This document shows, piece after piece, positions 1-6,125 of a stretch of 6,290 nt of DNA. The notes under the pieces are model-generated. The model was not told where the DNA came from. It ran no database searches and was given only the letters and a program-made list of their open reading frames with translations. A program made the position numbers and the translations under genes. The stretch lies in contig WGAL01000014.1 in the NCBI GenBank assembly GCA_015494845.1, positions 1 to 6,290 on the forward strand. Reading direction: 5' to 3'. Positions within the stretch are counted from its first letter, which is position 1; each line of letters starts with the position of its first letter. This stretch comes from Melioribacteraceae bacterium (GTDB lineage Bacteria > Bacteroidota > Ignavibacteria > Ignavibacteriales > Melioribacteraceae).

Positions 1-1
1 T

Positions 2-1579
2 TATAGAATAATTTTTACTATTTTTTTCTTTCTCGGAACCGTAATTCAAGCGCAGCAAAGCGAAGTCCATTTTGAAGCGCACATGCCCGATTACGTTCCC
101 GAAGGCGGAAAATCATATATCTACTGCGCTATATTAATTAATTCGTCTTCTTCCGATTCCGCATTAATTTCAATCAATGCAAGCGAAATTATTTTCGGCG
201 ATTCCGCAATTATTAAAAATGAATACATTTCCGCTTCCCTTCCCTTGCAAAAGAAATTCGACGAATATTATTTATCGATATCCGATTCCGTTTTCGGCAA
301 AATCAATTCGCAAAAAACGCTGATTATCATTCCGGTTAATGCAGCGTTTGACGACGAATTGAATTTTACGGTAAGTTTGTTTGAAGGTTCGCAAAAGATT
401 TATCGAATTTCCTCTTTCGAAGTAAACGAGGATGGCAAATATTTAACGCCCGCCGTGCTTAAAACTTATCGCGTTTCGGCTACGAAAAAGAATTCGCTCG
501 CGCTGCAAAAAAAATCATCTTTCATGATTTATAAAAAGATTCCTCAAAACGACGGTTTTACAATTTCATTTTGGTTTAAGACAAACAACGATTCCGCGTT
601 CAATTTTTCTATTTACGAACTGGCGACTTCTGACACCTTGTGCGGATTAAGAATCAACCCGTTCAGGATTTTGACTTTTAACAACGGCGAAAATACGCAA
701 GTCGAAAAAGATTGTTTTATTTCGCCGAATGCGTGGTATCAAACCGAAGTGCGCGTTAACAACTACCAAGCGGAATTGTTTGTAAATGAAAACAAAATCG
801 CAAGCAAGGAATTGTTCTCGCTCCCGTCGGATTCGATTGCATTTGGCTTTGTAAATAATTCGGCGGAAGATTTTTACGTCCGTGAAATAAGCTTGAAAAT
901 CAAGGATAGCGAAGAAACGCGCCAAGTTCTGAATTTGGATTTCGGCAATTACTACGAAATCGATTCCATTCGCGGCGTTTCCTTCGATATGCGAAATTGT
1001 TTTTTGAAACAAGACGATTTCCCCGTTTTGATTTCGCCGCCGCAAATAAACGTTTCTATCGGTTCGGCGTTTACGACCGTTGAATTTTACAATGAAAAAG
1101 ACGAGGACGTCGCCCGGTTCGTTCTTGAAAAATCGGAAAGCTTCGGCGATTTTACCGAAATTTATTCCGTTGAAAATCCTGAAACCGGCAAACGTTATTA
1201 TTACGAAGATTACAACACGGAAAGAGAAGGCGTGCTTTTTTACCGCGTAAAACAATACGATAAAAACGGCGAGGTTATCTTTTCGCCGCAAATAAAAGTC
1301 GGGAAAGCCAAAATAAACGATTTTATCGTGGAGCAAAATTATCCCAATCCGTTTAATCCGTCCACAAGTTTTACTGTGGAAGTAATTATTCCAGGTTATT
1401 TCAAAATCGGGATTTACGATTTGGTCGGAAAAGAAATTCAGGTATTCCACGACGGAACGCTCACGCGAGGCGTTTACAAATACGATTTTGACGCAAAAGA
1501 TTTACCTTCCGGCATTTATTTATTAAGAGTAAAATCGGCAAATCAAACCGTCGTTAAGAAAATGATTTTTACGAAGTAA
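2..1579 (+). CDS. Secreted protein with LamG-like and Fn3-like regions and a type IX sorting domain (5' partial)
   Basis: The frame is open to the left edge. The first in-window ATG (position 83) is not the real start: the 27 codons before it encode the end of a signal peptide (hydrophobic IIFTIFFFLGTVI, then QAQQ, a plausible cleavage site), so the start lies before the window. Counting from the ATG at 83, residues 1-130 are beta-rich and unassigned. Residues 155-275 resemble a LamG/concanavalin-like jelly roll (GFTISFWFKT, then WYQTEVRVNNYQAELFVNENKIAS, a typical paired-strand layout). Residues 317-410 look like a fibronectin III-type domain (FVLEKSESFGDF ... FYRVKQYDKNGE). Residues 414-498 form a type IX (Por) sorting domain, with QNYPNPFNPST, IGIYDLVGKE, LPSGIYLLRV and the end VKKMIFTK. 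This implies export to the periplasm, outer-membrane passage by the type IX system, and surface attachment or release. No catalytic residues are recognisable; a binding or adhesive role is an inference. The domain calls rest on sequence feel, the sorting domain being the firmest. Confidence 0.85.
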   Translation, partial: YRIIFTIFFFLGTVIQAQQSEVHFEAHMPDYVPEGGKSYIYCAILINSSSSDSALISINASEIIFGDSAIIKNEYISASLPLQKKFDEYYLSISDSVFGKINSQKTLIIIPVNAAFDDELNFTVSLFEGSQKIYRISSFEVNEDGKYLTPAVLKTYRVSATKKNSLALQKKSSFMIYKKIPQNDGFTISFWFKTNNDSAFNFSIYELATSDTLCGLRINPFRILTFNNGENTQVEKDCFISPNAWYQTEVRVNNYQAELFVNENKIASKELFSLPSDSIAFGFVNNSAEDFYVREISLKIKDSEETRQVLNLDFGNYYEIDSIRGVSFDMRNCFLKQDDFPVLISPPQINVSIGSAFTTVEFYNEKDEDVARFVLEKSESFGDFTEIYSVENPETGKRYYYEDYNTEREGVLFYRVKQYDKNGEVIFSPQIKVGKAKINDFIVEQNYPNPFNPSTSFTVEVIIPGYFKIGIYDLVGKEIQVFHDGTLTRGVYKYDFDAKDLPSGIYLLRVKSANQTVVKKMIFTK

Positions 1580-1616
1580 ATTCCTACCTTTCTTTATTAA
1601 AATCTAATAAATTCAA

Positions 1617-2882
1617 ATGTTTGCGCTTGTTGACGGAAATAATTTTTACGTTAGTTGCGAAAGAGTTTTCAATCCGAAATTAAACGGAAAACCGGTCGTC
1701 GTTTTAAGCAACAATGACGGTTGCGTTATTTCGCGTTCAAACGAGGCAAAAGCGCTCGGAATTAAAATGGGCGAACCGGCTTTCCAATTGGAAAATCTGT
1801 TCAAAAAACACGACGTAAAAATTTACAGCGCAAACTTTCCGCTCTACGGCGATATGAGCCAACGAATGCACGATACTTTGCGGACTTTTTCCGAAGAAAT
1901 GGAAATATATTCCATTGACGAAGCGTTTTTAAGTTTTCCCGACATTGACAATCCTCAAGAATATGTTGAACTCGGCGAAAAAATAAAGAAAACAATTCGG
2001 CGAAATTTGGGTTTGCCTGTCGGAATCGGAATCGCAAAAACGCGCACGCTCGCGAAAGTCGCCAATCATCTCGCAAAAAAGATAAAGAAATACAACAACG
2101 TGTGCACGCTGTATTCACCGCAAGAAATAACCGAAGCGCTTAAACTTACGCCAGTGGAAGATATTTGGGGCGTCGGCAGACGCTTCGCCGCAATGTTAAA
2201 ATCTTACGGAATAGCGACGGCGCACGATTTTGTTGCGCTTTCGGAAGATTGGGTAAAAAGCAAAATGACAATTTCCGGACTGAAAACGTTGCGCGAATTG
2301 AAAGGATTTAATGAAATTAACCTTGACGACTTGTACGTTCCGAAAAAATCGATTTCCACGACTCGCACGTTCGGACGCACAACGTCGGACTTTGACATAC
2401 TGCAAACGGCTGTCGCAACTTTTGCGTCGAACTGCGCCGAAAATTTACGTAAACAAAATTCCGTCGCTTCTTTTGTTACGGTTTTTATTAGAACAAACAA
2501 ACACAGAGAAGATTTGCCGCAATACCGGAACAGTCAAACGTTGGCTTTGCCCGTCGCGACATCCGACACTTTCGAGATTGTGAAATACGCCAATTTGGCG
2601 TTACGGAAAATTTTCCGACCGAATTTTGAATACAAACGCGCCGGCGTTCTTGTAACAGGCATCGAAAGCAAAAACAATATTCAGCCCAATTTATTTTACG
2701 ATTACGACTTTCGCAAATCCGAAAGAATTATGCGCATTATGGAAAAAATTAACGTGCGCTACGGTAAAAACACGTTGCGCGTCGCTTCGGTTTCGCCTTC
2801 CGAAACTTGGCGAATAAGAAACAATTCACTTTCGCCTCGTTACACAACGGAGTGGAATGAAATATTAAAAATCGGCATTTGA
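1617..2882 (+). CDS. umuC: UmuC-type Y-family DNA polymerase (error-prone translesion polymerase V catalytic subunit)
   Basis: Template-dependent translesion DNA polymerase that copies past damaged bases; in Enterobacteria it works as UmuD'2C with RecA and the beta clamp. At 421 residues it matches the usual UmuC length (422 in E. coli) and aligns nearly colinearly with it. Visible landmarks are MFALVD with metal ligand D6, Y11 at the steric-gate position, [16 protein letters not shown] (25-40), YSIDEAF with catalytic D101 and E102, [16 protein letters not shown] in the palm, and the thumb helix-hairpin-helix [10 protein letters not shown] (180-189). A beta-clamp-binding motif, QPNLF, lies at 356-360, exactly where E. 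coli has QLNLF. The C-terminus LSPRYTT is the DUF4113-type tail. All catalytic residues are intact. The ATG lies 37 nt after the upstream stop, with no Shine-Dalgarno sequence but an A/T-rich leader. No umuD gene is adjacent on either side, and I see no obvious SOS box. The small membrane-protein gene follows after 14 nt and is probably cotranscribed. Confidence 0.96.
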   Translation: MFALVDGNNFYVSCERVFNPKLNGKPVVVLSNNDGCVISRSNEAKALGIKMGEPAFQLENLFKKHDVKIYSANFPLYGDMSQRMHDTLRTFSEEMEIYSIDEAFLSFPDIDNPQEYVELGEKIKKTIRRNLGLPVGIGIAKTRTLAKVANHLAKKIKKYNNVCTLYSPQEITEALKLTPVEDIWGVGRRFAAMLKSYGIATAHDFVALSEDWVKSKMTISGLKTLRELKGFNEINLDDLYVPKKSISTTRTFGRTTSDFDILQTAVATFASNCAENLRKQNSVASFVTVFIRTNKHREDLPQYRNSQTLALPVATSDTFEIVKYANLALRKIFRPNFEYKRAGVLVTGIESKNNIQPNLFYDYDFRKSERIMRIMEKINVRYGKNTLRVASVSPSETWRIRNNSLSPRYTTEWNEILKIGI

Positions 2883-2885
2883 AAT

Positions 2886-2892
2886 AAGGAAG
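2886..2892 (+). promoter_or_regulatory. Shine-Dalgarno sequence of the small membrane protein
   Basis: AAGGAAG lies in the 14-nt gap after the umuC stop. The AAGGA core ends 6 nt before the ATG at 2897. It supports this start and independent translation initiation within a shared transcript. Confidence 0.7.
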
Positions 2893-2896
2893 AAAA

Positions 2897-3214
2897 ATGA
2901 ACGGAATTTTAATTGCGCTCGGTATCGGAATAATTGCCGGAATAATAGACGTTATTCCGATGATAATTCAAAAAATGGAGAAGTCTGCTAATCTATCCGC
3001 TTTTGCGCATTGGGTTGTTCTCGGATTGATTATTCCGTATGTTTCTTGGGATATAGCACCTTGGCTAAAAGGTTTGATAATCGCGGAAATTTCCGCCGTT
3101 CCGATTCTTTTACTTATTGCGCCAAAAGATAAAAAAGCGATTTTGCCGATAACTGTAATGTCCGCAATTCTCGGAATAGCCATAGCAATAGCCGGCGAAA
3201 TGTTGGTTAAATAA
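2897..3214 (+). CDS. Small four-helix inner-membrane protein of unknown function
   Basis: I do not recognise a named family. The 105-residue protein is almost wholly hydrophobic, with four predicted membrane segments: about 3-25 (ILIALGIGIIAGIIDVIPMII), 33-51 (AFAHWVVLGLIIPYVSW), 54-75 (APWLKGLIIAEISAVPILLLIA) and 80-103 (AILPITVMSAILGIAIAIAGEML). Short charged connectors are QKMEKSAN after helix 1 and PKDKKA before helix 4. The Gly-rich first helix (GIGIIAGIID) and the internal Pro residues suggest tight helix packing. There is no signal peptide separate from helix 1. The gene has a good ribosome binding site and sits 14 nt after umuC, so it is probably in the same operon. A role in DNA repair does not follow from that, since genes next to umuC can be unrelated. 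It is real rather than spurious because of its hydrophobic periodicity, its Shine-Dalgarno sequence and its tight spacing. Confidence 0.8.
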   Translation: MNGILIALGIGIIAGIIDVIPMIIQKMEKSANLSAFAHWVVLGLIIPYVSWDIAPWLKGLIIAEISAVPILLLIAPKDKKAILPITVMSAILGIAIAIAGEMLVK

Positions 3215-3234
3215 ACTCTTGCTAAATATTATGC

Positions 3235-3268
3235 AGATTGCCGCGTCGCTTCACTCCTCGCAATGACG
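3235..3268 (+). repeat. Palindromic interspersed repeat, copy 1 (intergenic)
   Basis: A 34-nt element reads AGATTGC, then a 16-nt core, then TCGCAATGACG. Its ends match exactly those of the two copies at 4526-4563 and 4596-4635, while the core differs. ATTGC (3237-3241) and GCAAT (3260-3264) are inverted and can pair. It lies between the convergent genes for the small membrane protein and the rhomboid. Repeats with GTCATTGCGAG-type ends are scattered widely in several bacterial phyla; this class assignment is from memory, while the match among the three copies is seen directly. Confidence 0.8.
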
Positions 3269-3279
3269 TTTGTTTTTTT
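3237..3279 (+). terminator. Possible intrinsic terminator built on repeat copy 1
   Basis: The repeat's ATTGC/GCAAT arms (or alternatively CGTC 3244-3247 with GACG 3265-3268) are followed by a T-rich run, TTTGTTTTTTT, at 3269-3279. This lies 22 nt after the stop of the small membrane gene. The paired arms are short and the core does not pair well, so the call is weak. It would end the umuC-membrane-protein transcript. Confidence 0.3.
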
Positions 3280-3319
3280 ACTTACACAACCAAAAACAAA
3301 GAACCACGCACCAAGAACT

Positions 3320-4276
3320 TTAATACTTCTTTTTCTTACTCGCCTCGAAGAGAATCCTTTTTTCCTCGTCGGTTAAACTCTGGTAGCCGCCGCGGGAAAT
3401 TTTATCGAGAATTGCGTCAATTACTTCCTGGGAAATTTCATCTTCGCTTGCGTTGTCCGTAATATCGTAAAATTGCGCTTCTTGAATATCGTCGTCGTTT
3501 ACGGAATACGGCTTGCGAAAAGTTGTTTTCGGTCTTCTCGTCGTTCTTCTTTTCGGACGCGGCTTATTTAATGAAGCAAAGAAATCGTAAATGCCGTTAA
3601 AAGTGAAATGGTAGCGTCTGTCGAGCAAGATAAAAATTGCTGCGGTTACAGCGCCGCCTACGTGCGCCAAATGCGCCACAAAACTAAATCCGCCGACGGA
3701 CATCAATTCAATTAGAACAAGGAAGGCGATTAAATATTTAGCTTTCAACGGAATGAGGAAATAAATAAAAATGTAACGGTTCGGAAACATCATCCCGAAC
3801 GCAATCATCACGCCGAATACCGCGCCGGACGCGCCGATTGTGGGAGCGAGCGCGCCGGTTAAAATTGGCGCTAACAAAATTTGAGTTAATCCTGCGCCAA
3901 TTCCGGAAATCAAATAGAACATCAAAAATTTGCGCGAGCCCCATATATTTTCAATTTCCATTCCGAACATCCACAACATCAGCATATTGTAAAAGATGTG
4001 CCCGAAACTTCCGTGCAAGAATTGGTAAGTAATCAATTGCCAAATTTGGAAATTATACGGCTCGCCGAATCTATCGAAACCGATAATCGGGTTAAGCGCG
4101 AAATATCTGTTGATAATATACCAACCGGGGACTCCGCCAAAAGAAACATTATTAAAAATTTGTTGAAGAAAGAACACAACTACATTTATTATCAACAAAT
4201 TTTTTATCACCGGCGGGAAAAAACTAAATCCGCCGAAACCGGTTGGTCTATAATAATCTCTATCGTAATAACTCAT
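3320..4276 (-). CDS. Rhomboid-family intramembrane serine protease with C-terminal cytoplasmic extension
   Basis: Intramembrane protease that cleaves transmembrane or membrane-near segments of substrate proteins using a Ser-His dyad. In 318 residues, about six membrane segments span roughly 24-218. The rhomboid signatures are all present: HGSFGHIFYN with H88, H93 and N97 (oxyanion/helix 2 motif), GASGAVFG with nucleophile S150, and AHVGG with catalytic H205. WGSRKFLMFYLISGIGAGL (112-130) matches the segment before the active-site helix. After the core come a very basic linker (RPKRRTTRRPK, 240-250), an acidic stretch and a conserved-looking tail (VIDAILDKISRGGYQSLTDEEKRIL, from about 285). 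That tail resembles the DUF6576-type module found on FCB rhomboids; the name is from memory. The ATG has an AAAGG sequence 9 nt upstream. It follows the carboxypeptidase gene on the same strand after 61 nt, with a hairpin between them, so cotranscription is uncertain. The substrate is unknown. Confidence 0.95.
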   Translation of the reverse strand: MSYYDRDYYRPTGFGGFSFFPPVIKNLLIINVVVFFLQQIFNNVSFGGVPGWYIINRYFALNPIIGFDRFGEPYNFQIWQLITYQFLHGSFGHIFYNMLMLWMFGMEIENIWGSRKFLMFYLISGIGAGLTQILLAPILTGALAPTIGASGAVFGVMIAFGMMFPNRYIFIYFLIPLKAKYLIAFLVLIELMSVGGFSFVAHLAHVGGAVTAAIFILLDRRYHFTFNGIYDFFASLNKPRPKRRTTRRPKTTFRKPYSVNDDDIQEAQFYDITDNASEDEISQEVIDAILDKISRGGYQSLTDEEKRILFEASKKKKY

Positions 4277-4313
4277 TCAGTTACGCCTTTTTGTTAAAAG
4301 TTATTTTATAACA

Positions 4314-4336
4314 TTATTGGAATTTTGTTCCAATAA
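4314..4336 (-). terminator. Hairpin just after the carboxypeptidase stop codon, possible weak terminator
   Basis: TTATTGGAA (4314-4322) and TTCCAATAA (4328-4336) form a perfect 9-bp inverted repeat with a 5-nt loop. On the minus strand it starts right after the carboxypeptidase TAA (4338-4340). The stem has only two G-C pairs and the tract after it (TGTTATAAAAT) is not a clean U-run. It may be a weak terminator, or a processing or 3'-end stabilising hairpin between this gene and the rhomboid. Confidence 0.4.
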
Positions 4337-4337
4337 A

Positions 4338-6125
4338 TTACTTCATCAAAATCATTTTTCGCGTTTGTACGAAATTCTCGGCTCGCAATGTGTAAAAATA
4401 AACTCCGCTCGGAAGTTTTCTTGCATTAAACCGAACCGAATATTCGCCAGGCGTTTGTTTTTCGTTCACAAGCGTTGCAACTTCTCGCCCGAGCGCATCG
4501 TAAATTTTTAATGAAACATTAACCGCGTCATTGCGAGCGGAACGCAGTGGAGCGTGGCAATCTGTCGCATTGTTAGTATTAGCTGAATTTCCGGTAGATT
4601 GCTTCACCCCGATTACATCGGGGTTCGCAATGACGTATGTGATGTTAGTTGTCGGGTTAAACGGGTTCGGATAATTTTGTTTTAACGAAAATTCCGTAGG
4701 CAAATTATTTTCGTCGGCAACGTCATTAGGATTTACCAATTTTACATCGAGCCAAGTTGTCTCAAAATTATTTACTTCAACCTCAATCGTTTTTGTAATG
4801 TAATTCGGTGCTTCGAATTTCACCGTGTAAGTTCCCGTGTAAATCGGACGGCTAAATCTGCCTGTCGTATCGGAGTAAACTTGCGAACTGTCGTGGTCGT
4901 GTCCGACGATTGTAATTTTTGCGGCAAGATGTCGCCCCGTTGCGGAATCCGAAACAATGCCTTGAATTCCGTACAACGCTTGTTTCATATAATGCAAGAA
5001 TGAAACGCGATTGTATTCCCAATGGTCGAGGAGTTCGTCTTCCGGCAAAGTTTTTATGCTGGAAAGCTCAATTGTGCATTCGCGACAGTGACGAAAATAA
5101 TTCATATAATCTTGTCTTCCGCCTGCGATTGTGTACCAATCATAACCGTTTGTTATTCCGTCGTTAAGGTCGGTCATATATCCGCTCGGACTGTGAGCGT
5201 GCGTGGAATCGGCGTATTCGCGCGAAACGAATTGCCACCAATTATCGTCCGCGTGGCGACGAATCCAAGTATCCCAAGGATAATTTACAACTTCCGCGCC
5301 ACCGTGGAAGTTAGCCGACATCACAAAATTATTGTTTTCGGCGAGCGTCATCATCGCTTGCGTTTCCGGTTGATAACTTTCGCCGTCAGGATGCGGACCG
5401 TCTTCCGGGTCTGGGAAATTGCGGTTCAAATCGACCCAATTTGCGTTGTAGCGCATTGAGTTCCAAACGTTGTCATTTCCACCATGATAAGTTCCATCTG
5501 GATTTGCAAGCGGATTTATCCAAATTTCCATATTGTTTACAAGATTACGAACTTCGGAACTGCTTCTGTAATTGCTCAAAAGGTAATCGATTAAATGAAG
5601 CATTAAAATGTAGCCGGTAGTTTCGTCGCCGTGCATCGTGGAAGTGTACATAAATTGCGGTTCCGGCTCGCGCTGGTGAACGTTATCGGAAATTACGGCA
5701 AACAAAAGATGACGCCCTTGAACCGATGTTCCCGCGTCATAAATTCTGCATAAATTCGGATAGCTGCTTTCGAAGTTATACATCAATTGAACGTAAGTTT
5801 CATAAGTTGGATAACTGTCCCAATCGAGCGCGTCTTTTACGCTGTGCGCCATTTTTACTTTTGTGATTTTCTTTGGAACAACTTCGTAATCGTAGCCGGT
5901 TTGTAAAAATTTGAAGAACTCTTTTTCGTTTGCGTAAGCAACAACTTCACCGTCTTTCACTTTATCAACGGACAAAATTTTACTCAAACGTTGAACATCC
6001 GATTTATTTTCAACTTTAATTTTTAATATTACTTCGCCGCGCTTTTCAAATAGTTTATGAAAATCTTGCGCCAAAAGATTATATTGCGTCAATAAAACAA
6101 CGAGAATAACAGTAAAGAACTTCAT
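4338..6125 (-). CDS. Secreted zinc carboxypeptidase (M14 family) with regulatory-like domain and type IX sorting domain
   Basis: Secreted metallocarboxypeptidase expected to remove C-terminal residues from peptides outside the cell. Residues 1-20 are a signal peptide (MKFFTVILVVLLTQYNLLAQ). Residues 21-100 look like a propeptide or inhibitory segment. The M14 catalytic domain spans about 105-385. Zinc ligands are H165 and E168 (MHGDE) and H274 (NFHGG). Substrate-binding N234 and R235 lie in DLNRNFP, a tyrosine in the QDYMNY motif (Y340), and catalytic E353 in CTIELSS. NPDG and NYPWD are further family landmarks, all intact. Residues 386-463 form a transthyretin-like carboxypeptidase regulatory domain (GIQGIVSDSATGRHL ... 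TGTYTVKFEAPNY), as in M14B enzymes. Residues 478-595 are the type IX sorting domain (QNYPNPFNPTT ... LKIYDALGREVATLV ... MILMK). About 32 extra residues within 497-534 come from two translated palindromic repeats. The ATG is supported by a strong AAGGAGG 11 nt upstream. Substrate specificity cannot be read from the sequence. Confidence 0.96.
   Translation of the reverse strand: MKFFTVILVVLLTQYNLLAQDFHKLFEKRGEVILKIKVENKSDVQRLSKILSVDKVKDGEVVAYANEKEFFKFLQTGYDYEVVPKKITKVKMAHSVKDALDWDSYPTYETYVQLMYNFESSYPNLCRIYDAGTSVQGRHLLFAVISDNVHQREPEPQFMYTSTMHGDETTGYILMLHLIDYLLSNYRSSSEVRNLVNNMEIWINPLANPDGTYHGGNDNVWNSMRYNANWVDLNRNFPDPEDGPHPDGESYQPETQAMMTLAENNNFVMSANFHGGAEVVNYPWDTWIRRHADDNWWQFVSREYADSTHAHSPSGYMTDLNDGITNGYDWYTIAGGRQDYMNYFRHCRECTIELSSIKTLPEDELLDHWEYNRVSFLHYMKQALYGIQGIVSDSATGRHLAAKITIVGHDHDSSQVYSDTTGRFSRPIYTGTYTVKFEAPNYITKTIEVEVNNFETTWLDVKLVNPNDVADENNLPTEFSLKQNYPNPFNPTTNITYVIANPDVIGVKQSTGNSANTNNATDCHAPLRSARNDAVNVSLKIYDALGREVATLVNEKQTPGEYSVRFNARKLPSGVYFYTLRAENFVQTRKMILMK
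4526..4563 (-). repeat. Palindromic interspersed repeat, copy 2 (inside the carboxypeptidase gene)
   Basis: A 38-nt element. Read on the minus strand it is AGATTGC, a 20-nt core, then TCGCAATGACG, with the same ends as copies 1 and 3. It is GC-rich relative to the surrounding gene. The core contains a short ACGC/GCGT pairing (4542-4545 with 4552-4555). It is translated in the carboxypeptidase frame as TDCHAPLRSARNDA (residues 521-534). Confidence 0.85.
4596..4635 (+). repeat. Palindromic interspersed repeat, copy 3 (inside the carboxypeptidase gene, opposite orientation)
   Basis: A 40-nt element reading AGATTGC, a 22-nt core, then TCGCAATGACG on the plus strand, inverted relative to copy 2 and 32 nt away. 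Its core is a near-perfect hairpin: ACCCCGAT (4606-4613), loop TAC, ATCGGGGT (4617-4624), nested inside ATTGC/GCAAT arms. The outer 11 bp (4625-4635) are the exact inverse of 4526-4536 in copy 2. On the gene's strand it is translated as VIANPDVIGVKQS (residues 498-510). Confidence 0.85.

Noticed and set aside
647..1450. Long minus-strand open frame of 267 codons opposite the first gene
   Set aside because: The plus frame has a signal peptide, a sorting domain and sensible domain composition. The antisense product is a low-complexity mix rich in F, R and I with no motif, so it is a shadow frame.
1593..1611. Inverted repeat TTTATTA-AAATC-TAATAAA before umuC
   Set aside because: The 7-bp stem is A/T only and too weak for a terminator. 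It could be a chance match in an AT-rich leader; it is not a recognisable SOS operator either.
3238..3462. Plus-strand open frame of 74 codons starting MPRRFTPRND
   Set aside because: Its first residues are a translation of repeat copy 1, a common false-gene pattern, and the rest is antisense to the rhomboid C-terminus.
4317..4511. Plus-strand open frame of 64 codons across the intergenic hairpin
   Set aside because: It mostly mirrors the sorting-domain end of the carboxypeptidase in antisense and has no independent support.
4526..4635. CRISPR-like or riboswitch interpretation of the repeat pair
   Set aside because: There are only two copies in opposite orientation with differing cores, inside a translated gene. 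This fits an interspersed palindrome, not a direct-repeat array or a leader element.
5022..5459. Plus-strand open frame of 145 codons
   Set aside because: It is antisense to the M14 catalytic domain, whose intact motifs show which strand is coding; it has no ribosome binding site and no recognisable features.
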